From the NCBI GenBank assembly GCA_021775275.1, contig JAJFIE010000181.1:1-5300 (forward strand): a DNA stretch of 5,300 nt, in the 5' to 3' direction. The translations under genes were made by a program, and so were the position numbers. Origin of the DNA: Rhodospirillales bacterium (lineage in GTDB: Bacteria > Pseudomonadota > Alphaproteobacteria > Rhodospirillales > Casp-alpha2). This document shows positions 1 to 5,300 of the stretch, one piece after another. Position 1 is the stretch's first letter. Every line of letters starts with the position of its first letter. Below the pieces are notes generated by a model, which did not search any database, had not been told where the DNA came from, and was given only the letters and a program-made list of their open reading frames with translations.

Positions 1-2
1 CC

Positions 3-464
3 CTCACTTACCAGATTATGACTGCACACAAAGGAGACCTGCGCGCGGTATCGCGCGAAGGGGAAGGAAGCACCTTTGCCGTTGTCCTTCGGAATGTAAT
101 TCCCAAGGTTCTGGTGGTTGATGATGATCCGATCTTCCGCAAAATTATCGGACAGTATCTGTTGCCAATGCAGGTGGATATCACGGAGTGCGAGAATGGT
201 GCTGAAGCCTGGGATCTGCTGACAAATGATTTCCGTCCGCATCTTATCATCAGCGACATCAATATGCCGGTGCGTAATGGCATTGATTTGCTTGTCGATA
301 TTAGAATGCATGTGAAAATGTCAAAAATCCCCGTCATCATGGTAACCGGTAACAGCGATGAAAAAACCCGCGAACGCGTCCTCAGGCTCGGCGCTCAGGA
401 CTTCGTCAGCAAACCGATTGATCCGGGCGACTTTGTGCCACGTGTTCGTCAGTTTATCGCTTGA
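3..464 (+). CDS. Hybrid sensor histidine kinase, C-terminal part (ATPase tail plus receiver domain), 5' end outside the window
   Basis: The frame is open from the first bases, and the 153 visible residues begin in the middle of a domain. Residues 1-31 (LTYQIMTAHKGDL... then GEGSTFAVVL) match the end of a histidine-kinase ATPase domain, where a GLGL-type G2 box is followed by a helix and a 'G-x-GSTF' strand. Residues 35-153 form one complete receiver domain: acidic cluster D40-D42 in VLVVDDDP, phospho-acceptor D85 in SDINMP, switch threonine T115 in VMVTGNS and conserved lysine K137 in SKPID. The protein is therefore most likely a cytoplasmic or membrane-anchored kinase that passes phosphate from its own (unseen) histidine to D85 and on to a phosphotransfer partner. 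No HPt or output domain follows before the TGA. An ATG at 18 could start a stand-alone response regulator, but residues before the receiver domain fit a kinase tail too well for that. The input signal cannot be told from this fragment. It converges on hemB. Confidence 0.85.
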   Translation, partial: LTYQIMTAHKGDLRAVSREGEGSTFAVVLRNVIPKVLVVDDDPIFRKIIGQYLLPMQVDITECENGAEAWDLLTNDFRPHLIISDINMPVRNGIDLLVDIRMHVKMSKIPVIMVTGNSDEKTRERVLRLGAQDFVSKPIDPGDFVPRVRQFIA

Positions 465-472
465 GGGTAGTC

Positions 473-1514
<1,042 letters not shown>

Positions 1515-1535
1515 TCATTGACTCCGCATTAAGGG

Positions 1536-2828
1536 TTAGGCTTTCGCCAGCGCCTGATTCAGATCGGCGATGATATCGTCGATGTGTTCCAAACCAATGG
1601 AAAGACGCACATAACCCGGTGTCACTCCTGTCGCGGCCTGATCATCCGCAGATAACTGGGAATGGGTAGTCGATGCCGGATGAATGGCGAGGCTCCGTAC
1701 ATCGCCGATGTTGGCCACATGATACAGCAGTTCCAGACTATCGATAAATGCTTTGCCGGCGGCATGTCCGCCAGATAACTCGAACCCGACCAGCGCACCA
1801 TAGCCGCCCTGTAGGTAGGTATCGGCACGACGACGAATTTCACCGGAATGCATGCTGGGATGGATCACCCGATCAACCTTCGCGTGGCCCTTCAGAAAAT
1901 CAGCGACCTTGCCTGCATTGTCACAATGCCGCGCCATACGAACCGGCAAACTTTCGATGCCCTGGATAAACTGGAAGGCGTTAAAGGGGCTCATGGCGGA
2001 GCCCAAATCTCTGAGCAGAATAACCCGGGCGCGCAGGATGTAGGCGATGGGACCCAACGGTTTAACAGCCTCGGTCCAGACAGCCCCGTGATAGCTTGGG
2101 TCCGGCGAATTCAATAGCGGGAACCGGTCGCCCTGGGCTTCCCAGTCAAAGTTACCGCCGTCAACCAACATACCGCCGATGGATGTGCCATGGCCGCCGA
2201 TATATTTGGTGGTGGAGTAAAGCACAATGGCTGCGCCGTGTTCCAGCGGCCGACACAGCATCGGCGCCGCCGTATTGTCCATGATCAGCGGCACCCCGAG
2301 TTCGCGACCGATATCAGCCACTTCCTGGATAGGAAAGACATTCAACTTCGGATTGGGCAGGGTTTCCGCATAGTAACAACGAGTTTTGTCATCGGTTGCA
2401 TTGCGGAACGATTCAGGATCTTCCGGGTCAACAAAACGACACTCAATTCCTAATGATTTCAGCGTATTAGAGAATAAATTCCATGTGCCACCGTAAATAT
2501 CGGTTGAGCTAACAAAGTTATCGCCGGCCTCACATATGTTCAGGATTGCAAAGGTCGACGCCGCCTGTCCGGATGCGAGAGCTAACGCCGCGACGCCGCC
2601 TTCCATGGCCGCCATACGCTGTTCAAGCACATCCTGCGTCGGGTTCATGATCCGGGTGTAGATGTTACCCAGTTCCTTGAGCGCAAACAGGTTTTCGGCG
2701 TGGTCCGTGTCGCGAAACTGATACGATGTGGTCTGATAGATGGGAACCGCCACCGCGCCAGTCGCGCTGTCTGACCGATGGCCTGCGTGAAGGGCTAATG
2801 TATCGGGGTGAAGTTTACGCTCGCTCAT
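1536..2828 (-). CDS. metY: O-acetylhomoserine sulfhydrylase (O-acetylhomoserine aminocarboxypropyltransferase)
   Basis: This PLP enzyme of the Cys/Met-metabolism family joins O-acetylhomoserine with sulfide to give homocysteine, the direct-sulfhydrylation route to methionine, in the cytoplasm. The 430 residues match the usual MetY length (about 425-435), which is longer than the typical 380-400 of cystathionine gamma-synthase or beta-lyase. Visible landmarks are the N-terminal LALHAGHRSD and PIYQTTSY, Y58-T-R in IYTRIMNPT, S86-G-Q in the phosphate-binding turn, D184 in IMDNT contacting the pyridine nitrogen, the PLP lysine K208 in STTKYIGGHG, and R408 in YVRLSIGLEH for the substrate carboxylate. 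The segment AIHPASTTHSQL is also typical of the subgroup. The ATG start has a good AGGGAG site. A homologue using O-succinylhomoserine (MetZ) is less likely because of length and motifs. It is the first gene of a leftward pair with hemB, behind a dyad that may be its operator. Confidence 0.95.
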   Translation of the reverse strand: MSERKLHPDTLALHAGHRSDSATGAVAVPIYQTTSYQFRDTDHAENLFALKELGNIYTRIMNPTQDVLEQRMAAMEGGVAALALASGQAASTFAILNICEAGDNFVSSTDIYGGTWNLFSNTLKSLGIECRFVDPEDPESFRNATDDKTRCYYAETLPNPKLNVFPIQEVADIGRELGVPLIMDNTAAPMLCRPLEHGAAIVLYSTTKYIGGHGTSIGGMLVDGGNFDWEAQGDRFPLLNSPDPSYHGAVWTEAVKPLGPIAYILRARVILLRDLGSAMSPFNAFQFIQGIESLPVRMARHCDNAGKVADFLKGHAKVDRVIHPSMHSGEIRRRADTYLQGGYGALVGFELSGGHAAGKAFIDSLELLYHVANIGDVRSLAIHPASTTHSQLSADDQAATGVTPGYVRLSIGLEHIDDIIADLNQALAKA

Positions 2829-2834
2829 GTTGCT

Positions 2835-2840
2835 CTCCCT
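2835..2840 (-). promoter_or_regulatory. Ribosome binding site of metY
   Basis: AGGGAG on the minus strand ends 6 bases before the metY ATG, close to ideal, and supports the start at 2828. Confidence 0.75.
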
Positions 2841-2856
2841 TGGTCTTGCCTAAGTG

Positions 2857-2877
2857 AGGTCATTGGTAAATTGACCT
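2857..2877. promoter_or_regulatory. Dyad AGGTCA-N9-TGACCT upstream of metY (possible operator)
   Basis: Two perfect 6-base inverted arms, 2857-2862 and 2872-2877, are separated by nine AT-rich bases. Their centres are one and a half helical turns apart, suitable for a dimeric regulator. The dyad lies 29-49 bases before the metY start codon and within the metY / small-protein divergent region. Regulation by a methionine- or SAM-responsive repressor is an inference from position; I do not recognise the motif as belonging to a named regulator. Confidence 0.35.
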
Positions 2878-2888
2878 TAATTGATGTC

Positions 2889-2917
2889 CAGAAATCACCT
2901 GCCCACACGATTGTCAA
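2889..2917 (-). promoter_or_regulatory. Tentative promoter for metY-hemB
   Basis: The minus strand carries a perfect TTGACA -35 hexamer (2917-2912), but the hexamer 17 bases further on (TTTCTG, 2894-2889) is a poor -10. It would place the AGGTCA dyad just downstream of the transcription start, where a bound repressor could block. The call rests mainly on the -35 and on position. Confidence 0.25.
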
Positions 2918-3046
2918 TTGCAGGATTTACCACCAGCGCAGTCGACAATGATCATATTGCTGGAAAATAGGGCCTTTTCTGATCTTCCAGAGGCGGTGTA
3001 TTCTGTCGGCCACAGTCATAACCAACCAATTGGCTCAGGCTTGATC

Positions 3047-3268
3047 ATGGCAAATAGCTCTAACCATGGCGGACAGGTGGAAGTGTTGTTCGAGATGCGT
3101 CGGGCAGGCAAAAACGGTGTGCGCGTCGTGGCAATTGACCCCATAACAAGGACCGAAGTCACCATGGTGGGTGATATCCGCTATGGCGAGGAAATGCTGA
3201 AACGGATGGCCGCACGCAAGCTCTTCTATGTCATCAATAAGAAACACACTGAAAAATCAAACCCTTGA
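3047..3268 (+). CDS. Small conserved protein of unknown function (resembles the alphaproteobacterial DUF6898-type domain)
   Basis: The product has 73 residues and no signal peptide or membrane segment, so it is probably cytoplasmic. The core (residues 9-65) reads GGQVEVLFEMRRAGKN, then VRVVAIDPITRTEVTMVGD, then a helix with GEEMLKRMAARKLFYVINKK. This suggests a small beta-rich fold followed by a helix and a basic tail (KKHTEK). From memory, similar short proteins (VLFEFR... SAIDPATGTEV... VGD... LKRxAxxKLxYV) occur in alphaproteobacteria near rpiB and glyA; I believe they are now called DUF6898, but I cannot confirm the number. I chose ATG at 3047, with a weak CAGG site 7 bases upstream, because the conserved core begins just after it. 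An in-frame TTG at 2918 and ATG at 2948 would add 43 or 33 residues that look non-conserved and lack ribosome sites. It is divergent from metY and 169 bases ahead of rpiB. No function can be assigned. Confidence 0.75.
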   Translation: MANSSNHGGQVEVLFEMRRAGKNGVRVVAIDPITRTEVTMVGDIRYGEEMLKRMAARKLFYVINKKHTEKSNP

Positions 3269-3332
3269 GAGCGGTACCGGTCTAGCGGCCTATCTGGCAT
3301 CACCTACTATATTTGCACTATCACGCGATGCA

Positions 3333-3360
3333 TTGTGTGTTGTTGGCACGGCTATAGAAT
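3333..3360 (+). promoter_or_regulatory. Tentative promoter for rpiB-glyA
   Basis: TAGAAT (3355-3360), five of six matches to a -10 box, lies 16 bases after TTGTGT (3333-3338), a weak -35. It would start a transcript with a leader of roughly 70 bases that contains the palindrome and hairpin at 3377-3402. The local AT-rich stretch in otherwise GC-rich surroundings supports it modestly. Confidence 0.3.
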
Positions 3361-3376
3361 ATGTGGTACATCGTGC

Positions 3377-3402
3377 GCGCGTACGCGCTGCTTTTCGCGT
3401 AC
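3377..3402 (+). promoter_or_regulatory. Overlapping palindrome and hairpin in the rpiB leader
   Basis: GCGCGTACGCGC (3377-3388) is a perfect 12-base palindrome. Its right half also pairs with a second copy: GTACGCG (3381-3387) and CGCGTAC (3396-3402) form a perfect 7-bp stem around an 8-base loop, CTGCTTTT. The two arrangements exclude each other in RNA. No T-run follows, so it is not a standard terminator. It could be a protein-binding dyad or a leader structure affecting rpiB expression; the structure is seen, the role is inferred. Confidence 0.4.
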
Positions 3403-3437
3403 CCGGTAGAGTGCCCGAAAGAGTAACAGAGAACGAA

Positions 3438-3911
3438 ATGACAAAAACAATCGCCATCGCCAGCGATCACGCAGGATACAATCTGAAGGAAACCCTGAAG
3501 GCTGATCTCGTGGATGCAGGCTATGATGTTCTCGACCTCGGCACCGATGGGTTGGACTCTGTGGATTATCCTGATTTTGGATATGCCATGGCGGCGGTTA
3601 TTCGTGATGGCCGCGCCGAAAGCGGTGTTCTTTGTTGCGGTACCGGTATCGGCATCAGTATGGCCGCCAACCGGTATGCTGAAGTGCGCGCCGCAAACGT
3701 GCATGACGCGTTAAGCGCGCGGTATTGCCGTGAACACAATGATGCCAACGTGATTTGTTTTGGCGAACGTTTAATTGGAAGCGAAGTAGCTCGCGATTGC
3801 CTGCGGGTTTTTCTGGATACACGGTTCGAGGGCGGCCGTCATATCCAGCGGGTCGAAAAGCTTTCCACACCACAACTACCAATGAAATCGAAAGGAGCAG
3901 CCGCTCAATGA
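3438..3911 (+). CDS. rpiB: Ribose-5-phosphate isomerase B
   Basis: This cytoplasmic enzyme of the pentose phosphate pathway interconverts ribose-5-phosphate and ribulose-5-phosphate. The 157 residues show the full RpiB/LacAB signature: [11 protein letters not shown] (D10, H11), VDYPDF, the catalytic cysteine C67 in [15 protein letters not shown] with the phosphate/anion loop G68-G72, H100 in [16 protein letters not shown], and R134/R138 in EGGRHIQRV. The length is a little over the usual 145-150 because of a tail (residues 141-157) whose codons contain the glyA ribosome site. I chose ATG at 3438 because [14 protein letters not shown] aligns with family starts. The frame stays open back to 3228, but that 70-residue stretch overlaps the upstream gene and is unlike RpiB. 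The ribosome site is weak (AGAGAACGA). The last codons overlap glyA as ATGA, suggesting translational coupling. Allose-phosphate or galactose-6-phosphate isomerase activity is less likely given the context. Confidence 0.94.
   Translation: MTKTIAIASDHAGYNLKETLKADLVDAGYDVLDLGTDGLDSVDYPDFGYAMAAVIRDGRAESGVLCCGTGIGISMAANRYAEVRAANVHDALSARYCREHNDANVICFGERLIGSEVARDCLRVFLDTRFEGGRHIQRVEKLSTPQLPMKSKGAAAQ
3892..3897 (+). promoter_or_regulatory. Ribosome binding site of glyA, inside the end of rpiB
   Basis: AAGGAG lies within the last rpiB codons, 10 bases before the glyA ATG. It decides the glyA start at 3908 against in-frame upstream ATGs, which lie inside rpiB. Confidence 0.7.
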
Positions 3912-5206
3912 ATTCCTATCCCAACGACACCCTCGCACATTTCTTTTCAGAATCGCTGTCCCAACGTGACCCTGACATTCTCGGCTCCATCAATGACGAG
4001 TTATTCCGGCAGCAGAATCAAATTGAACTGATTGCTTCGGAAAATATTGTCTCGCGCGCCGTCATGGAGGCCCAGGGCTCGATCATGACCAACAAGTACG
4101 CCGAAGGATATCCGGGACGGCGGTATTATGGTGGCTGTGAATACGTCGATGTTGCGGAGGCTCTGGCCATCGAACGGGCCAAGATGCTGTTTGACTGTGA
4201 GTTCGTCAATGTACAACCCCATTCAGGCGCACAAGCCAATGGCGCTGTTATGATGGCGCTGCTGCAACCAGGTGATACCATTATGGGCCTGTCGCTGGCA
4301 TCAGGTGGTCACCTGACTCACGGTGCGCCACCAGCCCAATCGGGCAAGTGGTTCAATGCAGTCCAGTACGGCCTTCGCGAAGACGACCACACGGTCGATT
4401 TTGACGAGGTTGAGGCACTCGCCGCCGAGCACAATCCGAAACTGATCATTGCCGGTGGTTCGGCCTATCCACGGACCCTCGATTTTGCCCGGTTCCGTGA
4501 AATTGCCGACAAGGTCGGCGCTTTGTTCATGGTCGACATGGCGCACTTTGCCGGTCTGGTTGCAGCCGGGATTCACCCAAGCCCGTTGCCCTTCGCCGAT
4601 GTTGTCACGACAACTACCCACAAGACCCTGCGTGGTCCCCGTGGCGGCATGGTGCTCACCAACAACCCTGACATCGGCAAGAAAATCAATTCTGCCGTCT
4701 TCCCGGGTCTACAGGGCGGTCCGTTGATGCACGTCATCGCCGCCAAGGCCGTGGCCTTCGGTGAAGCATTGCGACCGGAATTCAAGGTATACTCACAAGC
4801 CGTGGTGGATAACGCCAGGGTATTGGCGGAAACATTAATTGGGCGCGGTCTCGATATCGTCTCCGGTGGCACCGACACTCATCTGATGCTGGTGGATTTA
4901 CGCCCCAAAGGCCTGACCGGCAATATCACCGAGGAAAGCCTGGATCGCGCCCGCATGACCTGCAACAAGAACGGCATCCCTAACGATCCTGAAAAACCAA
5001 TGGTGACATCTGGCATCCGTCTCGGCACGCCCGCAGGCACCACACGTGGCTTCGGCACCGATGAGTTCCATAAGATCGGCAATCTGATTGGTGACGTTCT
5101 CGACAGTCTGGCGGAAAACCGGGATGATAATTCGGCCGCTGAATCGGCAGCCCAGGTTGAGGTCGCCAAACTTTGCGCGAATTTCCCGATCTATCAGGAT
5201 ATCTGA
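3908..5206 (+). CDS. glyA: Serine hydroxymethyltransferase
   Basis: This PLP enzyme converts serine and tetrahydrofolate to glycine and 5,10-methylene-tetrahydrofolate in the cytoplasm, supplying glycine and one-carbon units for purines, thymidylate and methionine. The 432 residues match the bacterial family length (about 415-435). Landmarks: [10 protein letters not shown] near residue 40, [16 protein letters not shown] (61-76), [19 protein letters not shown] with the ring-stacking H135, D210 in [14 protein letters not shown], the PLP lysine K239 in [25 protein letters not shown], and R372 in [13 protein letters not shown], which binds the substrate carboxylate. The ATG start overlaps the rpiB stop (ATGA) and has AAGGAG upstream. 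In alphaproteobacteria, glyA is commonly followed by nrdR and riboflavin genes; the start of that region may be visible at the window edge. Glycine from GlyA can feed 5-aminolevulinate synthesis and so HemB, though the two genes are on opposite strands. Confidence 0.97.
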   Translation: MNSYPNDTLAHFFSESLSQRDPDILGSINDELFRQQNQIELIASENIVSRAVMEAQGSIMTNKYAEGYPGRRYYGGCEYVDVAEALAIERAKMLFDCEFVNVQPHSGAQANGAVMMALLQPGDTIMGLSLASGGHLTHGAPPAQSGKWFNAVQYGLREDDHTVDFDEVEALAAEHNPKLIIAGGSAYPRTLDFARFREIADKVGALFMVDMAHFAGLVAAGIHPSPLPFADVVTTTTHKTLRGPRGGMVLTNNPDIGKKINSAVFPGLQGGPLMHVIAAKAVAFGEALRPEFKVYSQAVVDNARVLAETLIGRGLDIVSGGTDTHLMLVDLRPKGLTGNITEESLDRARMTCNKNGIPNDPEKPMVTSGIRLGTPAGTTRGFGTDEFHKIGNLIGDVLDSLAENRDDNSAAESAAQVEVAKLCANFPIYQDI

Positions 5207-5217
5207 AGCGTTACAGA

Positions 5218-5255
5218 AATACTGCCGGGAGGGATCAATACCGCCCGGAATACTG
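5218..5255 (+). repeat. Imperfect hairpin bracketed by 7-bp direct repeats, downstream of glyA
   Basis: Arms CCGGGAGG (5225-5232) and CCGCCCGG (5241-5248) pair with one mismatch around the loop GATCAATA. Identical AATACTG copies abut each side (5218-5224 and 5249-5255). No T-run follows, so it is not a standard terminator. It could stabilise the 3' end of the glyA message, act as an attenuator before a downstream gene, or be a small palindromic insertion with a target duplication. Confidence 0.5.
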
Positions 5256-5270
5256 GACAACAACTAAAGT

Positions 5271-5300
5271 GAGGGTTCGATGCGGTAGGCGGGGTGGAGG
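5271..5300 (+). other. Shine-Dalgarno-like site and aborted start codon where nrdR would be expected
   Basis: GAGGG (5271-5275) is followed four bases later by ATG CGG TAG (5280-5288), then a G-rich end. NrdR proteins typically begin MRCPFC, whose first two codons ATG CGG would match, but the third codon here is a stop. Either this is not a gene start, or the edge holds a broken gene or a sequence error. Nothing further can be said from 30 bases. Confidence 0.2.

Noticed and set aside
18..464. Stand-alone response regulator starting at ATG 18
   Set aside because: The residues before the receiver match the end of a kinase ATPase domain, and the frame is open to the window edge, so this ATG is internal.
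2829..2917. SAM-II or other methionine riboswitch ahead of metY
   Set aside because: The leader is short and I could not find the conserved SAM-II pseudoknot segments; the dyad looks like a DNA site instead.
2918..3046. Longer start (TTG 2918 or ATG 2948) for the small unknown protein
   Set aside because: No ribosome site precedes either start, the added residues do not resemble the conserved core, and they would fill the divergent control region.
3228..3437. In-frame 70-residue N-terminal extension of RpiB starting at ATG 3228
   Set aside because: It overlaps the end of the upstream gene, is low in family-like sequence, and RpiB proteins start right at the [13 protein letters not shown] segment. 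The open frame looks like chance.
3269..3437. Small RNA or tRNA in the gap ahead of rpiB
   Set aside because: No tRNA-like cloverleaf arms and no terminator T-run; only the palindrome/hairpin stands out.
3755..3907. In-frame 51-residue N-terminal extension of GlyA
   Set aside because: It lies entirely within rpiB coding sequence in another frame; the ATG at 3908 has an AAGGAG site and matches the family's normal beginning.

Overview
The window looks like chromosomal housekeeping DNA from an alphaproteobacterium, perhaps a Rhodospirillales-like or related marine lineage. Three things point this way. The HemB has the Asp-type (Mg-using) metal site instead of the Cys/zinc site. A small alphaproteobacterial-looking conserved protein sits ahead of rpiB and glyA. 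The rpiB-glyA junction is translationally coupled at the place where alphaproteobacteria commonly continue into nrdR and riboflavin genes. Base composition is moderate and looks even by eye, and I see no transposase, integrase, tRNA, CRISPR array or phage gene.

Layout. Positions 3-464 (+) are the 3' end of a hybrid sensor histidine kinase: the tail of its ATPase domain followed by a receiver domain. Facing it across a short convergent gap is a leftward pair, metY (2828-1536) and then hemB (1511-483), 24 bp apart and probably co-transcribed. A divergent intergenic region of about 220 bp (2829-3046) carries a dyad AGGTCA-N9-TGACCT next to metY. To its right, on the + strand, lie a 73-residue conserved protein of unknown function (3047-3268), a 169-bp leader region with a strong palindrome/hairpin, rpiB (3438-3911) and glyA (3908-5206), the last two overlapping by ATGA. 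After glyA there is an imperfect hairpin bracketed by 7-bp direct repeats. Then comes a Shine-Dalgarno-like GAGGG followed by ATG CGG and an immediate TAG at the window edge.

How the genes relate. MetY makes homocysteine from O-acetylhomoserine and sulfide. GlyA converts serine to glycine and charges tetrahydrofolate with one-carbon units, which methionine synthesis also uses. HemB makes porphobilinogen for haem and corrinoids; in alphaproteobacteria glycine is a precursor of its substrate, 5-aminolevulinate (C4 pathway). RpiB interconverts ribose-5-phosphate and ribulose-5-phosphate. The neighbourhood is therefore loosely a glycine/C1/sulfur/tetrapyrrole cluster, but all the enzymes are ordinary members of known families. 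I found no convincing new multi-gene system. The items worth a second look are the small unknown protein, the structured rpiB leader, the metY dyad, and the odd hairpin and aborted start after glyA.
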